Of a DNA stretch of 47,190 nt, positions 29,697-39,009 are shown in pieces. How positions within the stretch are numbered: position 1 is the stretch's first letter; each line of letters opens with the position of its first letter. The position numbers and the translations under genes were made by a program. The notes beneath the pieces are model-generated. The model had not been told where the DNA came from. It saw nothing but the letters and a program-made list of their open reading frames with translations, and searched no databases. Source of the DNA: JAABRU01 sp050180235 (lineage in GTDB: Bacteria > Desulfobacterota > Desulfobacteria > Desulfobacterales > Desulfococcaceae); NCBI GenBank assembly GCA_050180235.1, contig JBFXEJ010000039.1, positions 1 to 47,190 of the forward strand, read 5' to 3'.

Positions 29697-31040
29697 TCAG
29701 AAAAGCAGACTGCTTTCCCTGCATTGCGTGCAAAGTCTGTCCAGATTTCCGTGATACACCAGAGGCAGTCCGCTTACAGCCCGGCATATGTCCTGCTGCA
29801 CAGTCTGGTGCATCACAGTCGCAGGTTTGATGTCCTGCGCAAAGGAGAGCAGAAGTTCCTGCCATAAGCGTTTCGGATCCTTTTTTACCCGCACCAGTTG
29901 AAAATCCTCTCCCACTTTTGCAAGTTCAGCAAGTTTGGCAAGAGCGTCATTGCGATCCAGCGTGCCGTCAATCAGGCCGTATTTCCGTGCGCTTTCATTG
30001 TCAAAAATCTGTGCCCCCATTTTTTCAATGATCATTTTTTCATCCATTTTGCGGTTTGCTGCAACATGGCGGACAAAGCTCTGATATTCCCTGTCAATAT
30101 TCTGCTGCAGGGTTTGGAGTTCCTCGGCAGTGGCCCTGCGGAAGGGATTGCCCAGGTCTTTGCCTCTGCCTGCGGAAATCACAGTCTGCTCAATGCCGTC
30201 CTGCGTGACAATGCCGCTGCTGAACAGCCCCCCGTCAATGGCTGTGGGTTTGTTGAAATAGGTCAGGGCTCCGCCAATAACACCGATGCTGCCGATCATG
30301 CTGCCGTAATCCGCATAAATCGCATCTGCACTGACCATAGACATAACCCCTCCGGATGCGGACAGTCCCTCAATATAAGCCAGAACAGGTTTTCCGCTTG
30401 CTGCCTGAAAAGCCTTTATTCCCTCGGATATGGCCATTGAACCGAAAATTGTGCCTCCGGGTGTCTGCATGTGAAGAAAAATCCCCTTCACATTCTCATC
30501 TTTGGCTGCGTCCTTCAGGGCTTCCTGCAGTTCATATCCGTAGGTTACGCCCATCCAGTCCATGGCTGCACCCATATCATAAGAGGGACTTCCGAGAATC
30601 AGCCCTTCCACAGACATGGAAAGCAGATAATTCTGACTTCCCTTTTTTCCGGAAATATATGTGTAATCTGTTTCTTCTGCTGCCGCTGTGAAGTTTTTGA
30701 TATCCCCGCCTTTCATGGACATACCCACGCCCACGCCAGCACCGATGAAAAAAAGACTGAAGAGAAACAGCAGGGTGACAAAACTGATTAAAGCAAAAAA
30801 GGCCATGCCGAATATTTTGAACGGGACTTTCCAAAATTCACTCATTGTGCTCTTTTCGCGGGGAGTTTTGGGCACCAGCTTCAGCACTTTCTGATTCCGG
30901 GGAATTTCAGGCGGTTTCGGAATGTCAAAAGGTTTTGCATCCGTTTTTGTTTCATTGTCCGAAATGTCAAAGGGCTGTGCCTTTGTTTCATTATCAGAGT
31001 TGTCAGTACCGCTTACTTCGTTATTCTGTATGTCAGACAT
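29697..31040 (-). CDS. sppA: SppA-like S49 signal-peptide peptidase
   Basis: A 447-residue membrane serine protease. After a polar N-terminal tail with repeated PFDI motifs comes one membrane helix (about 78-108; FGMAFFALISFVTLLFLFSL). The S49 domain follows: VKGIFLHMQTPGGTIFGSMA, KPVLAYIEGLSASGGVMSMV with the nucleophile Ser in SASGG, SMIGSIGVI, and the general-base Lys region further on. SppA proteases digest cleaved signal peptides or membrane protein stubs. The C-terminus (LSFAQDIKPATVMHQ) is extended by about 30 residues with four Cys, which differs from the usual family. The gene overlaps the upstream RibD_C fragment by 28 bases. Confidence 0.88.
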   Translation of the reverse strand: MSDIQNNEVSGTDNSDNETKAQPFDISDNETKTDAKPFDIPKPPEIPRNQKVLKLVPKTPREKSTMSEFWKVPFKIFGMAFFALISFVTLLFLFSLFFIGAGVGVGMSMKGGDIKNFTAAAEETDYTYISGKKGSQNYLLSMSVEGLILGSPSYDMGAAMDWMGVTYGYELQEALKDAAKDENVKGIFLHMQTPGGTIFGSMAISEGIKAFQAASGKPVLAYIEGLSASGGVMSMVSADAIYADYGSMIGSIGVIGGALTYFNKPTAIDGGLFSSGIVTQDGIEQTVISAGRGKDLGNPFRRATAEELQTLQQNIDREYQSFVRHVAANRKMDEKMIIEKMGAQIFDNESARKYGLIDGTLDRNDALAKLAELAKVGEDFQLVRVKKDPKRLWQELLLSFAQDIKPATVMHQTVQQDICRAVSGLPLVYHGNLDRLCTQCRESSLLF

Positions 31041-31351
31041 ACCAGTTCCTTTCCCAGTCTATGCACATCTTTCAGTTCCAGTTCCATTGAAATTTTCTGA
31101 CTGAAAAGCGAGAGACCGTATCCAAAGATTTTGGGTGAGATGGTGACAATGATTTCATCAATGAGTTTTTCCTCGGCAAACAGGGAATTGACCAGCGAGC
31201 CTACGGTCATAACAGCCTCAGAAAGTTCCTTTTTTTCCGGGTTTTCCAGAATCACACGGGGCGGATCATTGGTGAAAATCAGATTTTCCCAGTCAGATTT
31301 CCGTTTTCTGTCCCGCGTCAGAATTACATTTTTCCGATTGGGCAGGGGCAT
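31013..31351 (-). pseudogene. RibD_C / dihydrofolate-reductase-like fragment
   Basis: The 112-residue frame starts MPLPNRKNVILTRD in mid-domain and contains EAVMTVGSLVNSLFAEEKLI, then DEIIVTISPKIFGYGLSLFS, the C-terminal half of the RibD_C/DfrA-like fold (pattern PLPxRxNVVLTR...GGxxVNxLFxxxxLVDEIxxTIxPxxFGxGLxLF). About 50 N-terminal residues with the substrate loop are missing, and the frame upstream closes at a TGA. It overlaps sppA by 28 bases, so it is probably kept only as a leader for that gene, or it is a shortened functional form. The pseudogene label is provisional. Confidence 0.65.
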
Positions 31352-31502
31352 TTCAATTCATATATTTTCCCGTTCTGAAAAACAGACTGTCCTGACATAT
31401 TGTTTCATGAAAAAAATTATACACGGGCATAGAATAAAAATCAACTGATTTGACCCTCTGCCGGAAAAAGCACTCATGAGACTGGCAGACTGAAAAAGGG
31501 TT

Positions 31503-32621
31503 TCAGGGCACAGGCAGATATTTTCCGCTTTTTCCCTGCCCGGTGATTCCTTTGGAAATCACGAGTTTTTTCCCAATCTGCACCCCGTCATTCACGATGT
31601 CAGGATCATATCGCAGGGCCTTTGACCGAACCCTGTTTGTATGGGGATAACGGTAATTCATATACTGGTGCAGCAGGGGATCCTCCATTCTGACCAAAGC
31701 ACGGGAACCGCTGTCAACTTTGTGTGCGCCTTCTCCTGATTCCAGTCTGGATCGGAATCCGCTGAGAATGCCCACTGCAAAATCGCTTTTCCGGTAACGG
31801 CTAAGATTTTTTCCCCTGCTGTAGTCCTTCCACTGCCTGTCAGTAAAATGATGCACAAAATCATGAACATAACCGGCCAGTTTTACATTCTGATCCGTGC
31901 CGCTGATTTCCAGTGCACGTCCCATTTTCCCTTTTTCCAGCACATAGGCCGGAACCCATATACCCTGAACAAAATAAAAATCCTCCAGCAGCATGGCAAG
32001 CACATATTCTTCACGGAAATGACGCAATGCGGGGCGGCCCGGAAAAACACTTACAAAATCACGGGGCATATTGCGGGAAATCAGATCAATATTATGCCGG
32101 GCAGTCAGTTCATGGGCTTTCTGCATGGCGGCCTCAGCCTCGTGCCGGTTGCTGCTTTGGGCCAAAGCCATGAGTTTCTGAACCCGTAAGAGAATTTTGT
32201 CCTCTTCCGCAGGCATTTCACGGTCTGCGGTTTCATGCAGACTTTCATAACGCCCTGAAGCCCTGGGATCAGCCCGGAGCAGTTCACAGGCTTTCCGGAA
32301 CTCCGGGCCATGCGGAAGGCTGTCAGTTCCTCCCGGCAGTATTCCGCACAACTGATGGGCCATTTCATGCCGGAGAATTTCCCGCACACTGTCCCAGGGA
32401 TGATGCATAACAAAATCACGGTTCAGGCAGATTTCCCGCGTGTGCGCTGTCCAGCAGCCCAGGGATTTTTTCATATCCCCAAGCCGGAACAGCGGTTTTT
32501 TCATGGCTATGCGGAGTTCCTGCGGCAGTATCCATAAAGCCACTTCCCATTCACAGGCCAGACCGTGGAGAATGCGCCGCTCCAAAGCATAATGAATATA
32601 ATTTTCTTTAAAATCCATCAA
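31503..32621 (-). CDS. SprT-like metallopeptidase domain with DUF2786
   Basis: The 372-residue protein has an N-terminal SprT-like zinc protease region: SVREILRHEMAHQLCG with H85-E86-x-x-H89, preceded by the GCWTAHTREICLNRDFV strand region. It is followed by DUF2786 (VQKLMALAQSSNRHEAEAAM, then QKAHELTARHNID). The C-terminal 150 residues contain DFAVGILSGFRSRLESG and an SGSRAL segment known from DUF2786 proteins (DUF7168-like). SprT relatives act on DNA-bound proteins, but a function here is unproven. No signal peptide is present. ATG 32621 and the adjacent ATG are equally good starts. Confidence 0.82.
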   Translation of the reverse strand: MMDFKENYIHYALERRILHGLACEWEVALWILPQELRIAMKKPLFRLGDMKKSLGCWTAHTREICLNRDFVMHHPWDSVREILRHEMAHQLCGILPGGTDSLPHGPEFRKACELLRADPRASGRYESLHETADREMPAEEDKILLRVQKLMALAQSSNRHEAEAAMQKAHELTARHNIDLISRNMPRDFVSVFPGRPALRHFREEYVLAMLLEDFYFVQGIWVPAYVLEKGKMGRALEISGTDQNVKLAGYVHDFVHHFTDRQWKDYSRGKNLSRYRKSDFAVGILSGFRSRLESGEGAHKVDSGSRALVRMEDPLLHQYMNYRYPHTNRVRSKALRYDPDIVNDGVQIGKKLVISKGITGQGKSGKYLPVP

Positions 32622-32809
32622 AATCTGGTAACGGGATTATTTTGACTGATATAATTTATCATGAATTATTATATTTACAGTCAAAGGCTGTTTTTGTTTA
32701 CATGCAACAAATACAAATGGTTGGATGATACATCCTCTGAAATTTTCAGGCAGTTTTTCTGTAACATTCTGATTTGCAAATTTAAAAAAAATCAGTCAGT
32801 ATGGTACCA

Positions 32810-34099
32810 CTACCCATTTTTCGTATCCTGACCGGGCTCCTGCTTTTTACTGCCATTATCACTTTCCTGATCATTTTTCCGGTATTCACTCCCGGACTGA
32901 TCCTGATCATTTTTCCGATCCGGAAGGACTTCCGAAGCAGTGGATGTTTTGCTGTCAGGATATTCTTCCTTCCCCTTTTCGTTTTTTATAAGGGCATCCT
33001 GTTTGGCCGTATTTTCCGTTCCAAAGCTTCCCCTGTCTGTTTCACTGCCTTCCAGTTCCTTTTCCAGATAAAAGCGTTTCTGCATCCGTTTTCTCGCCAT
33101 TTTCTGCAGATCCACCACATCGTCTGTCTCATCCACAATCTCTGCGCCCAGTATGGTTTCTATCAGATCTTCCAGTGTGACAAGTCCGGCAACACCGCCG
33201 TAATCATCTCCGATCATCGCGATATGAAGCCGTTTTTTGAGAAAACTGGTCAGCAGCACCAGACAGTTCTGATCTTCACGGACAAACATGATGGGTTTTG
33301 TTATGGAACTGATCTTTGTTCCGGGTTCGTTGAGCATGCGGGCAGAAATCAGGTCGTTAAGCATTACATATCCCACAAAGTTCTCCCGATCCCCCCGGTA
33401 CACAGGAATGCGGCTGAATCCTTTTTCATTGGCAAGCCGGAAAGCCTTTTCCAGATCCATATCTTCATTGAGGGTGAACATCACTGTGCGCGGGGTCATG
33501 ATTTCCTCGACCGCCTTGTTTTCCAGCCGGATGATATTATGCAGCATCAGGCTTTCCCACTGGGAAATTTCCCCATCCCTTGCACCCATGCGGATGGTTC
33601 CCAGTATCTCCGCCTCTGTGACATGAGGAGCGGTATTTCCGCCGTCTGTCAGGGATTCTGAAAATTTCTGTGTAAGAATGATAAAAGGATACAGGGCATA
33701 TTTCATAATGGTCAGGGGCCAGACAATAGTTGGCCACAGAGATCGCCAATAAACCGCCCCGACGGTTTTGGGCAGTATTTCTGACAAAAAAAGAACGGCA
33801 AGGGTAAAAACCACGGAAAAAGCCGGAACCATTGCATCGCCCAGGGCCTTTGCCGCGTACATGCCTGCAATGGTCGCTCCTGCTGTGTGGGCAACTGTAT
33901 TAAGAATCAGAATGGCTGAAATCGGTATGGATATCCGGTTTTTCATGCTGATCATCTTCTGTGCCTTGCTTTTCATTTTCCCTTCGCTTTTTTCCACCTC
34001 CAGAGTACTCATACGTGTGGAATACAGGATGGCCTCATACAGAGAGCACAGAAATGAAATCAGTATGGTCACCACAGCAACCACAATCAGAACGGTCAT
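32810..34099 (-). CDS. CNNM/CorB-type transporter (DUF21 with CBS pair)
   Basis: The 429-residue inner-membrane protein has a DUF21 domain (about 1-150; ILISFLCSLYEAILYSTRMS, ISIPISAILILNTVAHTAGA, VLFLSEILPKTVGAVYWRSL) and a CBS pair (about 190-315) with VEEIMTPRTVMFTLNEDMDL, FSRIPVYRGDRENFVGYVML and GVAGLVTLEDLIETILGAEI. Family members move or sense Mg2+ or other divalent cations. The usual C-terminal CorC_HlyC domain is absent; instead there is a charged, low-complexity tail rich in Asp, Glu, Lys and Asn (about 345-429). It stands alone, between the SprT gene and a gene-free stretch. Confidence 0.9.
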   Translation of the reverse strand: MTVLIVVAVVTILISFLCSLYEAILYSTRMSTLEVEKSEGKMKSKAQKMISMKNRISIPISAILILNTVAHTAGATIAGMYAAKALGDAMVPAFSVVFTLAVLFLSEILPKTVGAVYWRSLWPTIVWPLTIMKYALYPFIILTQKFSESLTDGGNTAPHVTEAEILGTIRMGARDGEISQWESLMLHNIIRLENKAVEEIMTPRTVMFTLNEDMDLEKAFRLANEKGFSRIPVYRGDRENFVGYVMLNDLISARMLNEPGTKISSITKPIMFVREDQNCLVLLTSFLKKRLHIAMIGDDYGGVAGLVTLEDLIETILGAEIVDETDDVVDLQKMARKRMQKRFYLEKELEGSETDRGSFGTENTAKQDALIKNEKGKEEYPDSKTSTASEVLPDRKNDQDQSGSEYRKNDQESDNGSKKQEPGQDTKNG

Positions 34100-34717
34100 T
34101 GAATCTCCTTTGTCTGAAAAATATTAATATGGCATTTATCCGGAAAACAGAATTATTTTCTGAAAATATGCAGATGGATGTAAAATAATTATCCTGCGTC
34201 CGAAATCAACAGAGTGCAAACTTTCCGCCTTATTATCCCTTTTTGCAAAAAGAAATTTTTTCTTAATTTTTTGGGAAGCGGAACCGGTTTCACAGAGAAA
34301 GGCATTTATAACAAAAGCGTCAAAATAATTCAATGCAGAAATGGCGGCAGTAATCTGTCAGGTTTGATTTTGTGCGTTTTAATGCAAAGAAGGTGCAAAG
34401 GGCGCAGAGTCTGTGCTCAAATATTCAGGTTCTGCTGACATTTCAGACTCAGTGCTCTTGTCAAATAAATTTTTTAACAAATCATAACCGGCATCCTGCC
34501 GGTTCCGGGGCTGCAGGATGCCGCCCCACGATACAGAATATGTGAAAAAAATTATTTGGCAGACCATTCAGCCGCCGGTTCAGCGTCTCCGGTCTGAAAC
34601 GGACACAGTGCTATGCCGCATTCCGGGCAGAGCCGGCATGCGTCTGCCCGGTTCAGTCCGCAGAAATATATTTAAGCAGATTAAGGATGTTATAAAAATC
34701 TCAACAGAACCTGAGTA
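34100..34717. other. Gene-free stretch with a strong hairpin
   Basis: No coding frame is supported. It contains an A+T-rich segment next to the transporter start, a GCAAAGAAGGTGCAAAGGGC repeat-like stretch (about 34384), and a 10-bp-arm hairpin GGCATCCTGC (34490-34499)/GCAGGATGCC (34513-34522). The rest shows nothing recognisable. Confidence 0.6.
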
Positions 34718-35155
34718 TTATTTTCCGATCATTTTTTTCTGTTCCTCCATCAGGGCTTCATACTCAGCAACCCTGCGCCGATAGATCAGTTCCCTGTGAA
34801 AACCGTCAATATGTTTGTCCATACGGATCAGAAACTTGCCGTACTGGAAATTTATCATGCCGGAATGGTTCATGTTTTCATATTTTCTGCGTTCCGTGCG
34901 AAGGTATTCCACAATATTTTCCAGCACCGGTATCATTTCGCTGTTGACAGTCTTTCCCGTGTTTTCCATTTCTGTCAGTTCCTGATAGGCCACAAGGGAA
35001 ACAAAAAGACTGTAGGGAATATCTATGGTTACAATATTGGGAGTCTCATCCGTCCGCCTTTCTTCCGCAGCGCGGATCAGCACAGCCCCGCAGCCCATCC
35101 ACATTCCCAGGAAACAGCACAGCGCAAAACCTGTTTTTTCCAGTATATTTTTCAT
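34718..35155 (-). CDS. Exported hypothetical protein
   Basis: The 145-residue protein has a signal peptide (KTGFALCCFLGMWMGCGAVL, likely cleaved near residues 29-30 at RAA). A lipoprotein form is possible because a Cys lies in WMGC, but the lipobox is poor. The mature part is helical and charged (VAYQELTEMENTGKTVNSEM, EALMEEQKKMIGK). The family is not recognised; it may be a small periplasmic scaffold. No neighbours suggest a function. Confidence 0.65.
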   Translation of the reverse strand: MKNILEKTGFALCCFLGMWMGCGAVLIRAAEERRTDETPNIVTIDIPYSLFVSLVAYQELTEMENTGKTVNSEMIPVLENIVEYLRTERRKYENMNHSGMINFQYGKFLIRMDKHIDGFHRELIYRRRVAEYEALMEEQKKMIGK

Positions 35156-35358
35156 AATGACTCCGATGCCTGAATCCGAAATACTGTGATTCTGCTTTTA
35201 TATCATTCTCACACAAACATGTAAACCCGAAGTTTGCAAAGAATGTGATCCGGAAAGGCTGTGCTTTTCCTTCTTGCTTTTTTATGTGAATCAGTTACAA
35301 TAAGTCCGCATCTTTTCAGGATATATGCCAACCTTAGTGAAATTCGGAGAAATCATCT

Positions 35359-36273
35359 ATGAAACCCGGACGTTCTGTTTTGTCAGTTCCCGGTCATGTG
35401 GAAAAAATGCACTCCAAAGCTGCGCAAAGCCCCGCGGATGTGATTATGCTGGATATGGAAGACAGTGTTCCCGCGGATGCCAAGGAAGCAGCCCGAATTC
35501 AGATTATCCGTTCGCTCCGAACCATTGACTGGGGCGGAAAAACCGTGACTGTGCGTATTAACAGCACAGATACACCCTATGCCTGCAGGGATCTGCTGGA
35601 AGTGGCAGAGGGAGCCGGGGATGTTCTGGATTCGATTGTGGTTCCAAAGGTGAACCATCCGGGAGATATTCATTTTACTGACCGTATGCTCGATGGCATA
35701 GAAATGAACAAAGGATTTGCCGGACACATTGGCATTGAGGCCTCCATTGAAACTGCTTTGGGACTTGACAATGTGTCAGAAATAGCGCGATCCTCCCCGC
35801 GGCTTGTCTCTCTGATATTTGGCATCGCGGATTATTCGGCTTCAGTGGGAGCCAGACTGGTTTCCATTTCCGGTCACGGGGAAAAAGAAGAGGAACTTTA
35901 TCCCGGACACCGCTGGCATTTTGCCCTCAGCCGCATGATTATGGCTGCCAAAGCCAATGGGCTGCGGGCCATTGATGCCCCCTATGGAAATTTCAGAGAC
36001 ACTGACGGTCTTCACCGCTCTGCGGTCATGTCCTGCGCGCTGGGATGTGACGGCAAATGGGCCATTCATCCTTCCCAGATTGAAATCCTTAACCAGGTTT
36101 TTTCACCCTCACAGGAGGATATTGAGCGCGCTGTCAAGGTGCTCAAAGCCATTGAAAATGCAGAATCCAAAGGACGCGGGGCTGTTGCTGTGGAAGGCCG
36201 CATGGTGGATCAGGCCACTGTGCGCCTGGCCCGGCAGCTTTATGAACAGGCAAAACATTTGCAGATGGTGTAA
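35359..36273 (+). CDS. CitE-like CoA-ester lyase (HpcH/HpaI aldolase superfamily)
   Basis: The 304-residue protein starts MKPGRSVLSVPGHVEKMHSK and has ADVIMLDMEDSVP, the Mg-binding signature, the VTVRINSTDT strand, VVPKVNHPGDI, IGIEASIETALGL and LIFGIADYSASVGA. These are CitE/malyl-CoA lyase landmarks. Such enzymes cleave L-malyl-, citramalyl- or beta-methylmalyl-CoA; the present substrate is not determined, and no citrate lyase alpha or gamma subunit gene is nearby, so a malyl-CoA-type lyase is more likely. GGAG lies about 10 bases before the ATG. Phosphofructokinase starts three bases after its stop. Confidence 0.85.
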   Translation: MKPGRSVLSVPGHVEKMHSKAAQSPADVIMLDMEDSVPADAKEAARIQIIRSLRTIDWGGKTVTVRINSTDTPYACRDLLEVAEGAGDVLDSIVVPKVNHPGDIHFTDRMLDGIEMNKGFAGHIGIEASIETALGLDNVSEIARSSPRLVSLIFGIADYSASVGARLVSISGHGEKEEELYPGHRWHFALSRMIMAAKANGLRAIDAPYGNFRDTDGLHRSAVMSCALGCDGKWAIHPSQIEILNQVFSPSQEDIERAVKVLKAIENAESKGRGAVAVEGRMVDQATVRLARQLYEQAKHLQMV

Positions 36274-36276
36274 AAA

Positions 36277-37602
36277 ATGACGACAGAATTTGAAAATATT
36301 GATACCGCAATTCCCGCGCTGGGAGAGGCAAAAATTCCCAGTCCCCTGGGCAGGGGGAAAAAGGACGGGGAACGCTTATTTGTTTCCGATGAAAAAAAAG
36401 TGCTCATTGATGTGGACGCTGACAGAATCGCTGAGCTTATCCTCGCGGGTAAAAAACCGTCCTCATTTGAAATGGCCGGGCCCAGGGAAATGATCTATTT
36501 TGATCCCAGCAAACTCCGCTGTGCACTCGTCACCTGCGGGGGGCTGTGTCCCGGTCTTAACGGAATCATCCGATCCGTGGTGCTGGAACTGTATTACGGT
36601 TACGGCGTGCGCAATGTCTATGGCATACGCTACGGACTGCAGGGTTTTATTCCCACATACCGGCATAATGTGCTGGATCTCACGCCAAATGTGGTGGGCG
36701 ATATTATCCGCAAGGGTGGGTCCTTTCTGGGTTCCTCCCGCGGCCCTCAGGATGTGAATGAAATTGTGGACAGTCTGGAGCGCATGAATATCGGGATGCT
36801 GTTTATGATCGGCGGTGACGGAACCCTGATGGCAGCCACAAAGATTGCAGACACAATTCTGGAAAGAAATCTCAAAATAAGTGTGGCAGGAATCCCCAAG
36901 ACCATTGACAATGATATTTATATGGTGTCCCGCTCCTTTGGATTTGACACGGCTGTGGATGTATCCACCCAGTCCATCCGTGCTGCTCACAATGAAGCCC
37001 GCGGCTATCCCAACGGCATTGGTCTTATCAAACTCATGGGCAGGCATTCGGGATTCATTGCTGCCACAGCCTCGCTGGCCCAGCAGGATGTCAATTTTGT
37101 GCTGATTCCGGAAGTGGAATTTGATCTGGAAGGTCCCGGAGGATTGCTGGACACTCTGGAAAAACGGCTGGCAGACAGGGGACATGCTGTCATTGTGGTG
37201 GCAGAGGGGGCCGGGCAGAAATTTTTTGAGGAAACCGGAAACCGGGATGCGTCCGGCAATATCCGTCTGCATGACATAGGATCGTTTCTCAAGGACGCGA
37301 TTTCAAAATATTTCAGGGAAAAACAGATTGAAATCTCTCTGAAACTTATTGATCCCAGTTATAATATCCGCAGTCTGCCGGCAAATTCCAATGACCATGT
37401 GTTCTGCAGTTTTCTGGGCAGGAATGCTGTTCATGCGGCCATGGCCGGAAAAACAAAGGTGCTGGTGGGACACTGGAACAACCAGTTTGTCCATGTGCCC
37501 ATGACCGCATCCGCAGGCAGGCGCAAGCAGGTCAATCCCCATGGAAGACTCTGGCAGAGTGTTCTGGAGGCCACGGGGCAGGGGGATTTGAAAAACGGGT
37601 AA
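36277..37602 (+). CDS. pfkA: 6-phosphofructokinase, group with Gly104/Lys124-type site
   Basis: Phosphorylates fructose 6-phosphate in glycolysis. The 441-residue protein has GGLCPGLNGIIR, MIGGDGTLMAA (179-183 GGDGT) and GIPKTIDNDIY (207-213 PKTIDND), then GRHSGFIAA and QRGG-like ASAGRRKQVNPHGRLW near the end. GGDGT indicates ATP as donor, while the Lys of PKTIDND is typical of PPi-dependent and plant/trypanosome ATP enzymes, so this is a mixed-site clade. The first 35 residues (IPALGEAKIPSPLGRGKKDG) look unlike the family core, and PSPLGRG resembles peptide encoded by a GC-rich palindromic repeat. It is co-transcribed with the CitE-like gene. Confidence 0.9.
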   Translation: MTTEFENIDTAIPALGEAKIPSPLGRGKKDGERLFVSDEKKVLIDVDADRIAELILAGKKPSSFEMAGPREMIYFDPSKLRCALVTCGGLCPGLNGIIRSVVLELYYGYGVRNVYGIRYGLQGFIPTYRHNVLDLTPNVVGDIIRKGGSFLGSSRGPQDVNEIVDSLERMNIGMLFMIGGDGTLMAATKIADTILERNLKISVAGIPKTIDNDIYMVSRSFGFDTAVDVSTQSIRAAHNEARGYPNGIGLIKLMGRHSGFIAATASLAQQDVNFVLIPEVEFDLEGPGGLLDTLEKRLADRGHAVIVVAEGAGQKFFEETGNRDASGNIRLHDIGSFLKDAISKYFREKQIEISLKLIDPSYNIRSLPANSNDHVFCSFLGRNAVHAAMAGKTKVLVGHWNNQFVHVPMTASAGRRKQVNPHGRLWQSVLEATGQGDLKNG

Positions 37603-37684
37603 AAAAATTTCCAAAAATAAAAATACCCATTTTTTATCAGAAAACTGCAAGGACGGAAAATTTTTCGCCCCTGCATTCTGCGGT

Positions 37685-37715
37685 GCGGCACAAAGTGGAA
37701 ACCTGTGCCGCTTTT
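37685..37715 (+). terminator. Terminator after pfkA
   Basis: GCGGCACA (37685-37692) pairs with TGTGCCGC (37704-37711) around an 11-base loop, followed by TTTT. It lies just before the end of the convergent waaA gene and probably serves pfkA. Confidence 0.65.
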
Positions 37716-39009
37716 AAACAGAGTGTCCGATAACAGCCACAGTACGTTCCACCGCCCCCCTGTTTTGGCTGAATACGCGCTGCCCCTTTTTTCCGGCTTT
37801 ACATGCGCTGTTTTCATTGCGCAGAAAATCCAGAGCCGCATTGTAAAAAGACTGTTCATCTCCCACCTGCACGGCTGCGCCGGCCTCAATAAGCATTTCC
37901 GAAATTTCTGCAAAGTCGCTCATGTGCTGTCCGAAAAGAACAGGTTTGGCAAAAGCGGCCGGTTCCAGGGGATTGTGACCGCCCAAAGGGACAAGACTGC
38001 CGCCTACAAAGGCAATATCCGAGATTGCGTACAGGTCTTTGAGTACACCAATGCGATCCACCGCGATCACATCACAGAAAAGGGAAGGGTTTTCTTCCGC
38101 GTCTGCCATTTTCCGTGCAATATGTTCCTGAGATCTGAAAATCCGGCATATGCTTTCAGCCCGATCAGGGTTTCGTGGGGCTGCGATCAGGCATAAATCC
38201 TGAAAATGGCGTTTTAATCTGGAATATACATTTGAAACAGGTTTTTCTTCTCCCTCATGGGTGCTTCCAGCGATCAGAATTTTCCGTCCGGATGCAATGC
38301 CCAGACTTTCCCGCATCTGCACGATGATATGAGGCTCTGTCACTGTTACAGGCTGGTCAAATTTCATATTGCCGGTTATGACAATCTGATTAGGACTGAC
38401 GCCAAGCTGCCGGAATTTCTCTGCATCGGCACGGGACTGGGGGCATATTCTGGCAAAGGACTGAAACAGTGGTTTTGTGAAAAAGGAAAACCGCCGGTAC
38501 GCTGCAAAGGATTTGCGCGACAGCCTTGTATTGACCAGAAAAACCGGAATCTGGCGCTTCTGCATTTCGCTGAGAAAATTGGGCCATATATCGGTTTCCA
38601 CAATCACCGCAATATCCGGATCAATGCGTGAAATGATATGTTTTACAGAAAAAATCAGGTCATAGGGGAAATGGAAGACAAAGGAAACATGCTTCTGAAT
38701 CAGTTTGTTGGCAGTTTCAAATCCGCTTTGTGTGGAAGCTGAAAAACAAATCTCTGTAAGTGGAAACTGCTCTTTCAATGCCTTTACCAGCGGCAGGGCA
38801 GACATCACCTCACCCACGGAAAGAGCGTGAATCCATATCCGTTTGCTTTGCAGCAGTTCCGCACCGGGTCTCCGGCCCGGAAGCGGTGTCAGTCCCAGAC
38901 GTTGCAGAACTGTTTTTCTCCGTTTGGGAGAGAGCAGCACAAGGGGAATGAGAAGCGGAAGCCCGGCTATCATTCCGCAGCATAATAGAATATTATAGAA
39001 AAGTATCAT
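37714..39009 (-). CDS. waaA: 3-deoxy-D-manno-octulosonic acid (Kdo) transferase
   Basis: The 431-residue inner-membrane-anchored GT-B enzyme adds Kdo to lipid A precursor. An N-terminal hydrophobic helix (MILFYNILLCCGMIAGLPLL) is followed by HALSVGEVMSALPLVKALKE, where Glu of VGE is the catalytic base, then ICFSASTQSGFETANKL, VIVETDIWPNF, FLVNTRLSRKSFAAYRRFSF, ITGNMKFDQ and a C-terminal nucleotide-sugar domain with AGSTHEGEE and GGHNPLEPAAFAKPVLFG. It shows that the organism has a Gram-negative outer membrane. Presence of one or two Kdo-transfer activities cannot be inferred. Confidence 0.93.
   Translation of the reverse strand: MILFYNILLCCGMIAGLPLLIPLVLLSPKRRKTVLQRLGLTPLPGRRPGAELLQSKRIWIHALSVGEVMSALPLVKALKEQFPLTEICFSASTQSGFETANKLIQKHVSFVFHFPYDLIFSVKHIISRIDPDIAVIVETDIWPNFLSEMQKRQIPVFLVNTRLSRKSFAAYRRFSFFTKPLFQSFARICPQSRADAEKFRQLGVSPNQIVITGNMKFDQPVTVTEPHIIVQMRESLGIASGRKILIAGSTHEGEEKPVSNVYSRLKRHFQDLCLIAAPRNPDRAESICRIFRSQEHIARKMADAEENPSLFCDVIAVDRIGVLKDLYAISDIAFVGGSLVPLGGHNPLEPAAFAKPVLFGQHMSDFAEISEMLIEAGAAVQVGDEQSFYNAALDFLRNENSACKAGKKGQRVFSQNRGAVERTVAVIGHSV

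Noticed and set aside
32801..33661. 286-codon plus-strand frame opposite the CNNM-type transporter
   Set aside because: Hydrophobic only because it mirrors a membrane protein; no start signal or family features.
34518..34784. 88-codon plus-strand frame near 34.6 kb
   Set aside because: It runs from a hairpin repeat into the antisense of an exported-protein gene; no coding features are visible.
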